From Setaria digitata (Eukaryota; Nematoda; Chromadorea; Rhabditida; Setariidae), in NCBI GenBank assembly GCA_003640385.1, contig RCAB01000290.1, forward strand, positions 1 through 64,000: a stretch of 64,000 bases of DNA, given 5' to 3'. The notes under the pieces were generated by a model. That model was given only the letters and a program-made list of their open reading frames with translations, was not told the origin of the DNA and ran no database searches. Below are positions 50,610 to 61,199 of this stretch, piece after piece; position 1 is the first letter of the stretch, and each line of letters starts with the position of its first letter. The position numbers were made by a program, and so were the translations under genes.

Positions 50610-52812
50610 TTATCTTAAAAGATTTGAAAAAAGCCAACGTTTTTGGCATTTCTGCTTGTCGTTTTTAACGCTTTTCATACAAATGTCAGCACGTATGTCG
50701 CATTTTGTAGTACACAACCGGTGTGCAGGTATCCATTCCTTGTCGTTTTCGAACGGATCACCACCTAAAAAAAATCTGTGTTTGCCGAATGAAAATCTTG
50801 AATTCCCATAATTTTGAAGCATACTCTTTGTACTTTTCACTCATATTTAGAAAACTTTATGTTCTTTCCCATTCCAAACTTCTCTTGTTTTAATTTCTGG
50901 TATGACGAAACATCTGTGCCATTTTCAAATAATAAATTCAATAAGGTTTTAAATCTGGTAGTAATTCATTAAGCTTTCCAGTGTTTTGCACAACGTTCGA
51001 TAATTAAATTGATGCAATAGTTGCGGCAGTTCCAAACCGCAAAGAAATTAAGATCAGTAAGTTATACACATTATTATCATTCAAGTAGAAACTATATCAA
51101 CAACCTTGTAGTTCAGAAACCCGTGATTTGGGACCTAATCAGTTCTTCAATAAGTGAATTAGAGAGATGTTGCAAGGGTTTGTTTGTTCAGTGTGTTCAA
51201 CTTTTTCCGATGACAATATTGTTGTGAAAACCAATTTTCACCTAATCACTGCTAGCTGAAAACATTGTAGCTTCCGGCTTGATAAATTACATATAGTGAT
51301 TTCTCTAGGACCGAGGAAAGTACAATATTTGGTGTTAGATTGTGAGAAGCTCGTTAGAGTTCGATGTAGTACACATCAACTTTTTGACGCATGTTCGATG
51401 GAGAATGGGTGGAAAAAATTTGTTGCCACTGCACAGAATAAAACAATAATTCAGAATGCTTGGTTATTGTCGACTTTTGAAGTACTCAAGTATCAGACTT
51501 CCCCACTCTCCCAATTTGCTTTGTATGGAGCGGGACCGTAAAACAAATCTTAGACAGCTTATCACCTAGCTGTAAAGTAACGCTTTACTGATTGGTCTCT
51601 TGTTCATTATCAGCTTCAACATATTTTTCCTTTACCTTACCAAAACTGATCTCACCGCATGTTCATAATCGGTTTTTGAGCCCAAGTAAGTTACTGATAA
51701 TGCTATTTGATTTCACTCCTTCTTTATTACCCAATTTGAACTTACTGAAAAAAGCTATTCGAATCTAGCTCCCGCATAAAATCATTTTTTTTAAACCTGA
51801 AATGAAAAAACACGATATAATCGACAATTAATAAATTACAAACAAAAAATACACAAAGTAGAAATCAGAATGACATATAATAGAGGGCACTATTTTAAAA
51901 TGCTTCTCACTGCGAAACAGCCGCATTGAACAGTGGGAAAACAACTATTATTTTTGTGACAGTTAAATATTTAACGAATCTGTGCAGTTTTCATTCAACA
52001 GCTTCACTTCAAAATTTCAAAATTCTGTTATACTTGACTCTAACAAGGTATCTGCATTTCATCGTACATGACAATTTTTTTTGGGTTGTTGTCAGACAAA
52101 CAACCCAAAAAAAGATCTTCATTCAAATAATTAGAAAAGCATCGGCTTCAGAAATGAATTTATGCTCTTTGAAAAAAAAAAAAAATTGTGACAAAAGAGG
52201 TGGTCAGTATACTCAGACATAGAACAAATTGTTATGAGTTATACACCAAGATAATGCATACGTGGATTTCTGACGTGATTTCTGACCGGACGCTGAATCT
52301 TAGCACATTTTTCTTCGGTCAAACAAACTAAGAGTTCAATACATTTATTTTTCTCACAATAAGCTTTTTCGATTAAAACAAGTAAGCTTTTTGAAAGCTG
52401 GGCTGATCGAAAAAGCTGAAATATTGTAAAACATGATGATAGTCACAAATTCGGTTCATCTGTCACTAATTAACATCTTTGTGTTGGATTGCAACTTTAT
52501 TCGACTTATGTACTATGACTTTTTCTTACCTTATCATGTCCATTCACCCTTCCCGTTTTATAGTCCTTTTTCCTTCGAGAAAATCAGTCTGATATAGTTT
52601 TGTAAATCGGGACGACAATGGCTTTCAAGAGTTCTAAAGTGTTTCAAAATATGATTTTAAGCTTCATGAATGAAAAGAAAAGATGTTGCAGACTTACACT
52701 CTTCTGGATGTGTGAATATGTAACCAAAGATTTTTTTCAATTCAGACTTCTCTTCTGCATGTACAGATAAGGTCATGCAAATACTAGCGAGGTATAAATA
52801 CCGTAGATACAT
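50610..52812 (-). CDS. Small secreted cysteine-containing protein
   Basis: Two exons, 52812-52698 and 50764-50610, join in phase 1 (donor GTAAGT, acceptor T8AG) to give 89 residues. A T-rich AG acceptor (ATTTTAG) ends 8 nt before the ATG, fitting trans-splicing. Residues 1-19 form a clear signal peptide (MYLRYLYLASICMTLSVHA, cut before EEKS). The mature 70 residues carry five cysteines with spacing C-16-C-3-C-6-C-10-C (RLCTTKCDIRADIC core) and a basic end (KCQKRW). There is no membrane segment. I do not recognise the family. An odd cysteine number suggests a dimer, a free thiol or an unseen extra exon in the 1.9-kb intron. Single-strand codon sense, signal peptide and matched splice sites make it a real gene candidate, probably secreted. 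Confidence 0.65.
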
Positions 52813-52819
52813 TACTGCT

Positions 52820-55800
52820 GCTAAAATTTATCCATGTTATTGCATATTTCTTGTTCATTTAAACGCGATGGAGGAATACATCGTGAATGAACCAATTCAT
52901 TTTACCTGATGATAATAAAGCTTCCAATAATTTACACAGATTCTTTGTCACTTCACTTTTCATACCTTTTAATAGAAAAGTTTCCACACTACATTTGATC
53001 TATCAAGATAAAATAGTAAAGCAATACAGAAGTTAAAGAAAAAACAAGACATGGTGTCACCATCTTCCAAATTCCTTTATCAAAGGTGTGAAATTTTGAT
53101 TAATTTCTAAAAATATTCACTGAAATATTAGCACAATTCATCACACAATGCGGTTAACCTCTTCACGCCATGAGATTTCAATTCTCTATACTATTGTCAA
53201 ACTATCCTGTTGAATGCAACAAAAGTAGGTTGTTATCGACTCGGACTTTTTGACCACAATTTTTAACATAATATAGTGGCCATTTAGCTTCCGATTATGT
53301 GGGAAAACTTAGTCTATTAGTAGTGTAAACCACATGATACTGAGATTACTGTACTGGATTCAGAAACTTTATAATTAAAACATATGAATAAAAAGTACAA
53401 AAAGGCAAGAAATAGTTGTTTAGGCAATTTGACTGACTGAAATCGATCAAGACTGTTACTATAACTGAGTATGGAAACAGTCAAGTATAAGCAATAACTT
53501 ACACATATTTGGAAATAAGATAACCAGTACTGTGGTATTGGTTTTTAAAGAGAAAAAGATTTTGCAAATAAAGGTTCTTTTAAAGTTCGAAAAATTATGA
53601 CCATTTGCATAGCAAATCTTTGCATATCCAGATATTTCTTTTAATTTCTGCACCTGCCGTCAACAGCTATCAGAATGTTTGATTTGTTGAGTCTCATATT
53701 CTTTCTCTCGATTGCTTTGCTTTCTTCTACCCTTTCATCATCAAAGTATACCTAGACAATTATCGTAATGAGCTTTGGAATTAAAAATGGATGATGGCTA
53801 TGCAGAAATACTCTGAAGGCCATCAAAAACAAATATTCTTGCTTTTAAATATTACATTTTCGTGAAAGCCATTTTTGTTTGCTATTAATTATTAGGTTTT
53901 ATTGCCACACTTGACCCCAGATTTCCCTGTTTCCATCTATAATATATTTGAAATCTCTTCCAAACATCGGAAATCCATTTCTTCTCTCATAGCTGCCCAA
54001 CTGTTTCAAACGGGGTGCAATTTTTTAGTTTATGTGTTTTGTGTGTTCCTAATCTGTTGTAATAAGTGAAAAAAAAAAAAAAAAGAAATCAAAATGTGCT
54101 CGATCCTGCAGAAGAAATTATCTACCCACAAAAAGTATTAGTCAAATTTGGTGAACCTCGCTAAATCGTAAATAGTTGTAATGGTCTCTTAAAATCAAAA
54201 CACATGTTTGCTGTTAGCATTCTTTCGATTTTAAAGCTTTATGCAAGACAAATATAAATTGACCTGTGTTATAAGAATGTTATAAAAAGAAATAAATAGA
54301 AGCTTAAGTATTTTGGAATTATCATCATACTTTTTGAGCAATGTTAGATTTTGGCTGAACTTACTTCGAACTTTACTTAAAAGCTATTTCCCGATGATTT
54401 ATAATAGCGATGAAGGATAAATATCAATACTGAAATTAAAGCCATTGGAATCCTGGTGGAATTAATTAGGACAAAGCTGTAATTATTTTTAACTTATGTA
54501 ATTGCATTCTAATTCCGAAATATTGAGCTTGTAAGCTTAAGATTAAAAAAAAAATTTTCTTTTTTTTTGAAGGAGTAGAAAGATTAGGAAGAGCTGAACT
54601 AGGGTTAAAAAGAAAGATAAATCAGCGGGAAGAAAGGTGGAGCAAAACAAAATGTTGCAAGATGCTTGCATGGCTGAATTCCTCTTATTAATCCTCGAAA
54701 ATCAGATTGATAACAAGAGGAACTGATGATAAGGAAGTAAGAAAAGGTGAGAATTGCGTAACAAGGCATAGTGGTATTAAAAAGGGGAATTTTTCGAAAG
54801 CCACCTCGCAGAAAATACTTTTTGAGAAAACGAAACGCTTTTGTGTACGCATTTGTAATTAATTCATGATTTCCATTTCACTCAACAAATAAATCTTTTT
54901 ATTGGCAATTCCATTGTCTGTTGCAGTGATTATCGTCATAGCTGAAAGACTCTGGACTATAATCGATAAGACCGATGAAAAAAGGAAAAGAATTGGATAG
55001 GAAACAAAGCAGAAAAGAAAACATTGAAGTCACGGCCCACTGAAAATTTTTGGCCTAAGTTTTGTTGATTAGATATAAAATATTAGATCCTAAAGTCAGA
55101 TCAGGAGTTAGGGTAATAGGGTGGTATCCTCCAGCTACATTCCGTTGTCACTGTGACTAGAGTCACTGCCTGTAATACTTATTGCCGACAGTTTTGCATA
55201 GGTCACTTCTACGTACGAAGTGCTAATGTACAAACAAATAAATGTGCTTATTTGTTCTTCAATTCACTTCATATTTATTATGCGACGATGACATAGTCGC
55301 TTATCATTTTATTGTTTTTCGCAGTAAAAGCACACCATTCATGCTCTGCAAGTAGCACTCAGCGTTCTTTTTATGTTTATGCTACTAAAAATTTTTGGAA
55401 AGAAAAGACAGCAGACAGAATTTAAAAAAATGGCTTTTTATTTATTACAATAACTTATTCTTGTCAATTCTATCTACGTCAGTCTGGTTTAATTTTATTC
55501 TTCATTCTCTTTAGTGCAACCTAAACCTGTTCGTGTTTGCACCCTCGCACACAATGTTGTTAATATAACATGAAAATTGTCCACACTTTTCACACAATGT
55601 CGACGAAAGCTGACAGCTAAACAAAATTAGAAACACTTTTTCACATGAACAAACTGTGTTTACAATTACCAACCACTTTACACATTAAGGCAAGCTCTTG
55701 TTTTTTTTATACTTTCACTTCAGTTTTATTACATTTTCACTCGATGGTGCATACTAGCGTTTCTAAACATAGCCGTTCTTCCTTGAACTTCCAGTTTTCT

Positions 55801-57522
55801 CGCTAGAAAACATGATTTTTCGGTTCATATACCATTTTAACTGACGACAATTATTTTAGACGGCTACCATCTAAAGGAACGAGAACAAATATGCTACTAT
55901 GAGAAGTAAAAATTTTTTAAGCTAGGAGTAATAGCATAGCACTCAGTTATAACTGAAAATAACGTAGTTAGTTGATAACGCAAATCTCAAACGCGAACAG
56001 CAGCAATCAGTAATATCAACTATTGCTGAAAACTAATTATCAAGTTCTTCAACGCAGTTTTTGAACAAAAAGAAGAACAAAAGCAGACTGATTAAGTGCT
56101 AATTTAGGTAAGCAAACCCAAGAATTATACTTTCACTTGCACAGAACGAATGAATGCGTGGCGAAATTAAAATACAACAAAAAATTTCAGAAAATCCAAT
56201 AGAACGAATCGATAAAAACAGAAAAAAGATTGGCGAATATGTTTGGGAATTCTCGCTGCTAATTTATGGATGAATTTTATATATTAATAAAAATAAAATG
56301 GACTCTTAATTGCGGTTGTAACGTGAATAGGGTAAAGATTTTAGTTATATACAAAATTCCACATTTTCGGTAGCAACTCATTGTCAGAAACACTAGTCTA
56401 AGTGATTTGTTACATTTTTGTCAAGTCATTTTCAAAACAAATTTTGTGTTTTTCTTGCTTCAATCTGACCATTCTAATTAACAAATTCGGCTTTAAAACA
56501 ATACACATCGAGTTACAAAAGCTTACAGAAAAATAGCGAAACATGGAAATTTTTTCGATCTGTTATATACGTCTTTTAATATTTTCAAAAGGATGGAAGG
56601 AACATTTTCCATTTAAAAATGAAAAGATTTTATTCAACATCAGCAAAATTTGTACCAACTCACTCAAGTCACTGATACTAGTCTGTTAGCTCGGCCACTC
56701 GTCATCAGTTTGTGACTTTGCTAAAACTGCGAAATAGCAGCGGTAATATCAACTGAGGATAGAAATGTTGCCAAAGAAACACATAATACTCAAGGTTCTG
56801 GAAAGCATTATACATAGACTACCTATCTGCTCAGGTACACCCACAATTACACTGATCTTCTGCAAAAAGTTTGCGATTTCAACAAACTGTTCCGCTCGTT
56901 CAACATTCTGATTAAGCTATGGACGACTAGTTCAATCAATGGAAGGAATATAACTAGAAAATATAAAATGAGATTACTGTTACAAAAATTTACATCAAGG
57001 TCACTTATACATATTGATGTGCTAGAAATAACACCGCTCTCAAAGAGTTATGATTGGACGAGAGTGTTGATAAAACATATACGTTTAAACCAGTAGGGCT
57101 GCAAAAATTAATTTTATTTCCTAAGAATACAGTACGGATGAAAGTTTTTTTATCCCAGTGTACAGCCAAAATTATAAAACAAGTTCGGGAGGTGTCCTAG
57201 CTGTCGTCCGCCCCCTTTTGCTTCCACCAACAGCCAGTTTTCTAAGGAACACATAAAAACAGATGTGCTGTTTTTTTCTAAATCAAATTAAAAACTCTCG
57301 CACAAAAGTATATATAAATAAAAAAATAATTAAATAATAAATCAAATAAATAGTAGACAAATAAACAAACAAAATAAATTATATATATACACTTTATATG
57401 ACACTTTGTATACTTCCAGTGCTTCCAGAAATATATTATCTCTTTTCACAAAAAAAAAAAGAAAAAAAAAATGGATTGACAAGTAATGTGCAATTTTTTT
57501 TGAGTCCATATGCTTATAAGAA
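52820..57522. other. Gene-poor region
   Basis: Mostly AT-rich without a phase-consistent exon chain. A minus-strand acceptor (TTCCTTAG) near 57255 opens a basic stretch (KRGRTTARTPPEL) to a stop near 57172; without partners I leave it unassigned. Exons upstream of the 57523 ORF may be hidden here. Confidence 0.35.
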
Positions 57523-57799
57523 CTAGTCAGATTGGGAGGAAATTAGTCGGACACGTTATTATCGTCAACCGGTACGTTTAAGACAAATGTTTCAAGGTCT
57601 GACAACCGCACTGCATAGAAAACGTGGTCCACGACAGACTTCTGAGCAAAATCCGATTGATATATACAGTTATCTTCCAAACCTATCAGATACCTCATTT
57701 GGTTATCCACTTTTTGAAACTGACTATATTTTTTCTGCTAGAAAAAGTCAACAGCAAATAATAGCTGGGAAAAATAGGATGAAAAGGATTCCCAAGTGA
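57523..57799 (+). CDS. Exon-like ORF, family unknown
   Basis: An open frame of 91 codons after an in-frame stop at 57520, rich in Arg, Gln and Tyr (WEEISRTRYYRQPVRLRQ, GLTTALHRKRGPRQ, NPIDIYSYLPNLSD), ending KRIPK and a stop. The first ATG is at 57587 and would give 70 residues; the sense-like residues upstream suggest a terminal exon whose acceptor is AACTAG at 57522 or the CAG two codons on. The 3' end converges on the MXRA7-type gene. No family recognised. Confidence 0.4.
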
Positions 57800-58359
57800 C
57801 ATGATATTTATGGCAAGAGACAGGAAACTCTGTATTCCTACTATTTTATTACCAAGAATTTATAATCTTACCATATATTAACGATATATGAACCCGTCCG
57901 ATCCTACTACTCCAAAAAACCGGCAATCATCGCGCTGTCAAGCAGCCACGATTCTTTTATTTCTCCTATCACTTTCTATTTATAAACATACTTATTTTTT
58001 GAAACCTTGCAATGATATGTAACACGGAGATTACTATCAAAACAATGCACTGAGTAGAACAAGAACACATGTGAAATGCACAAATAATCGAAATACTGTT
58101 ATCAACATTTACAGCAACAGAGTAAATATTGATTTTAGTGTAAGTTCGATGAAAAATGACATATACGGTTTATATTCGTGGTGTGCCATTCCTATATTCA
58201 CCAATCAAACAATTGAGAAAAGCACTAACCAAAAGTGACGATGACAGCTTTTATAAATATAATGAATTTTAAGATATTTACCTACAGATAAATCCAAAAA
58301 AGACTATGCACGAAAAAAGTTAATATTGGAAAGCAGTGGTAAAAAAAATGAGGAGAGGA

Positions 58360-58373
58360 GGGGGGGGGGGGGG
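58360..58373. repeat. G14 homopolymer
   Basis: Fourteen consecutive G after GAGGAGAGGA, a rare long G run in this AT-rich sequence, about 50 nt past the stop of the MXRA7-type gene. Read on the transcript strand it is C-rich. Confidence 0.9.
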
Positions 58374-58422
58374 TAAAAACACAGTACCCATTTTGAACAG
58401 GATGAGATCAAATATTAACAGT

Positions 58423-59608
58423 TCAAATTGAATACAATTTCATTTGCTCCGTGATTTCCGATTTATCATGCAAACCAAACTTTTCTGGCTTTTGTAGAAT
58501 CATTTCCCATATTGAATCCAACTGCTTTTGCTGTATTAGCTGTTCCTGTAATTTGTGTAAACGACTGTAAGTGAAGGAAATAGTGAAATTCTTGTATTCT
58601 GAGATCGGAATAAGACCACCATAACACACAGACTGTCAAAGATGAGCATTATCTTTCACATTCTTTTGCCCCTTTTTTCAGAATCCATGAAACGTTCGTA
58701 AGTCATGCGATTTCTGACACAATACCAAAAGGGTACCTCTCTTCGTTCCTCTTCAGTCATTGCTTTTTCCAGTTGTTTAGCTTTTTTCCGTAATTCTACT
58801 GTTGCTAGCTTTCCGTACAAGTCGTCAAGTGAAGGAACTACTTTACTTTTTTCGCCACTGTGAATATTATTGCATGCCTCAGACTTGAAAGATTTTTTGT
58901 CATAGGAGGACTGAAATGCACTTTATATTATTCATTAAATATATGGAAGTAAGATGACAATATCGGAGTAACAGAAACAGGTCGCACTACATAATGTCAT
59001 ACATAGAGAATGAGAGTAACTGATACAAAAAATAGTCTTTTCGAAACAAATTTATTTCAAAAAAATGATTACTTAGATACATTTAGTGCTGAGAAATATT
59101 CCTTTTCACTAACAAGAACTTAATATGCTTTAAAAGTCAGACTTACGCTTCTGTCTGTAATTCTCTGCTGGAGCTTATTCGAAATGGGAAGGTTGAACTG
59201 ACTGTTAAATGCAATGTCACCGAGTTGTTCTGAAGTACGCTAGTAGAGTAACAGAACAAGCCTTCATTTGGTTGGTATTTTCTGTCAAAAAGAAAAAAAA
59301 ATTTTTTTTTCAAATGGAAGTGAAACTTGACTTCTGGAAAGCACATGATTTACTATTACACAGTGGCTAGGGCTGGTTAGAGAACGAAGCGATACTGAGA
59401 CGCAAAATTTTAGAATGCTATTACCTTCCTGTCGCATCCAAAAGAGTCTCCAGAAATAAATGGAAGCTGCGATGGCACAAAGCGCTACTGTGATAATACA
59501 TATTTCAGGATATTCCTGATAGAAATTTAGATAGCCATATGGTGGCAACGAGTGCATGACTGTGTCTGGGTTGCGGAAAGTGTCATCATAATCTTCAAAT
59601 GTATGCAT
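58423..59608 (-). CDS. MXRA7-type single-pass membrane protein
   Basis: Four exons, 59608-59425, 59229-59147, 58910-58737 and 58545-58423, give 187 residues. After a 36-residue N-terminal part there is one membrane segment (ICIITVALCAIAASIYFW), then a charged, helical cytoplasmic region. The C-terminal 50 residues (MTEEERREEQLIQQKQLDSI, KFG, ITEQMKLYSI) line up without gaps with my recollection of vertebrate MXRA7 (MTKEELEEEQ... ETFG... VQEQLRLYDM). That match selected the GAG/GTACCC donor and the TTACAG acceptor over a competing pair. MXRA7 is poorly understood; links to matrix remodelling and inflammation have been reported. A TTTTTGCAG acceptor 6 nt before the ATG fits trans-splicing. The frame is open upstream of that acceptor to about 59690, so a longer N-terminus is possible but unsupported. 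Confidence 0.75.
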
Positions 59609-59620
59609 AAGCTCCTGCAA
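59609..59620 (-). promoter_or_regulatory. Probable SL trans-splice acceptor of the MXRA7-type gene
   Basis: Minus strand reads TTTTTGCAG then GAGCTT and the ATG. The short distance between acceptor and start codon is the nematode trans-splicing pattern. Confidence 0.5.
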
Positions 59621-60052
59621 AAACAGTAGATTACATTCACTAGGGCTGCCGTAGTAGATATCGCCACCGCAAAATAAGAAGAAGTCTTCAGTTCTTGCGA
59701 ATGCTTAGAATGGTGCTAATCTTTCAGGAAATATAAATTCATCATTAAAGAATGACACGTTAACTGTTGCCATGGATGCAAAGAAAGTCATCATCAGATT
59801 CAGTTATGAGAGCATGATAAACTCCATTCACAGCATGCAATCCATCATCGAGAGGTAAAACATTGAAGGCTAAATCATAATCTGCGTGGTGAGCAGTCTG
59901 CATCAAATATTTTCCACGGATTCATAAATTTTTATCTTTCAGAAACGAAATCAGGAGAATTGAATGGGCTATAAACATTTACGAGTACTAAATATTACGA
60001 TGGACGGTGACAACTACTATTAAGTAGAAGAGGTGAATGAAACTTCCCCAAG
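59621..60052. promoter_or_regulatory. Divergent intergenic region
   Basis: About 430 nt between the MXRA7-type start (minus) and the proposed IBTK-type first exon (plus). It is less AT-rich than the flanks and holds open stretches on the minus strand (for example YDLAFNVLPLDDG near 59850) that I could not tie into a believable gene. It may be a shared promoter, or contain unrecognised 5' exons. Confidence 0.3.
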
Positions 60053-60140
60053 ATGATAGGCTACACAATGGATTCACATGAACCTCCACAAATGAGGACC
60101 GCAGAGCGGGACTGTGTTGTTCATAACGACCCGATGGCAG
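60053..60140 (+). CDS. Possible first exon of the IBTK-type gene
   Basis: An ATG directly after a TTCCCCAAG acceptor opens 29 codons (MIGYTMDSHEPPQ, ends NDPMA) to a GTAGAA donor in phase 1, matching the acceptor at 61200. A rival ATG at 60388 (MDNVWRTILKKYP, GTATGT donor) has a better donor but the wrong phase for 61200. Confidence 0.35.
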
Positions 60141-60721
60141 GTAGAAGTGACGTACTGTTTTAACTTAGGTCCCTAGGTGGTTAAGGAGGTGCTGCTGTGA
60201 GGAATGTTGATGTGGGTTGGGAATCTGAGACTTATTACCGTTATCTGAAAGGTTCAGTTTCGTTTTGGAAAGGGTTCTTGTCATGTTCGGCGGCGGTATT
60301 TATCTCTTATCAAATGAGGTAATCACACTTTATCTATGTTGAAGGTTTTCGCAAAAGAAGTTGTTCTCGGATTTATACTGTGATCATGGATAATGTATGG
60401 CGAACCATCCTCAAGAAATATCCGGTATGTCACCAACAAATCATGTTTGCACGTATTCCTTTCTTAAATGGTTTATAGCGTTACAACGAAATTTAATTCA
60501 CTTTTAATCCGGTTTCTGTTCTTCTCATAGCTTCCGTTTGCCGGCAGATCTAATTGAACCCTGGCCTAAATTACAAAATTAGCTTTAAAACAATACTTCG
60601 TTACTTAACAGCATCAGAAAATGTTGCATGTAAAACGATGCCTGAGATTGAGATTGAATTGTCGACCACATTGCTGATTTACTCATAGGGAAAATGGGAT
60701 ATGTGTCACATCATTCCTTCA

Positions 60722-60949
60722 TTATAAATCAAACTTAAGCGGAACATTCTCATTCCAGAATTTGCGTTTGGACGACAGGTTTATGTCAGGATGTTTATAC
60801 GGACTTATTCGAGGTAAAATTCCCATATTATCGGTAGTCTGTGTTATTGAGTACCACATGTACTTTTTCTCTTTGTTAGATTGCGCAAAAACATTGGTGG
60901 TGTTGACTGCTTTTAACTGATTCATGAGGTATCGAGTTTGTCTTAACAT
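60722..60949 (-). CDS. Possible 75-residue protein inside an intron of the opposite gene
   Basis: A single open frame with its own ATG (MLRQTRYLMNQLKAVN) and balanced composition, ending VPLKFDL and TAA. The N-terminus is basic without acidic residues, like a mitochondrial targeting sequence. It lies antisense in the proposed first intron of the IBTK-type gene. No acceptor precedes the ATG and no family is recognised, so a chance ORF is possible. Confidence 0.3.
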   Translation of the reverse strand: MLRQTRYLMNQLKAVNTTNVFAQSNKEKKYMWYSITQTTDNMGILPRISPYKHPDINLSSKRKFWNENVPLKFDL

Positions 60950-61199
60950 TGTAAACTTTGTATTGTATTATGTTGCAGCATTACAGTGAAAAGTTTTCCC
61001 TTTTTTACCATTGTGATCAGTCGACCACTGAGCTGAACTGGTTAGAGTATCAAAAAAGTGTTTAAATCAAGTAAGTTGGGCTTGTTTAAATAAGGGATGT
61101 TTACAGCCATGTTTTTAGGTACTGGTAACATGTATCGAAGGATGATTAGAACTTTCTGCATTCTAGTACATATTAGTTCATTTCTAATATCTGTTTCAG

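Noticed and set aside
51296..51541. Plus-strand 81-codon open frame (YLVLDCEKLVRVRCS)
   Set aside because: No ATG start or clear acceptor, and it lies inside the intron of the minus-strand secreted gene.
58660..58736. Extension of MXRA7-type exon 3 reading VPFWYCVRNRMTY
   Set aside because: Splicing it in is phase-possible with acceptor 58564 but breaks the gapless match to MXRA7; kept only as a possible isoform.
59691..60290. Upstream minus-strand exons joined to the MXRA7-type gene (ATG near 60286)
   Set aside because: A phase-consistent chain can be drawn, but the trans-splice acceptor at 59615, the family's short N-terminus and equally good alternative readings make it unsafe.
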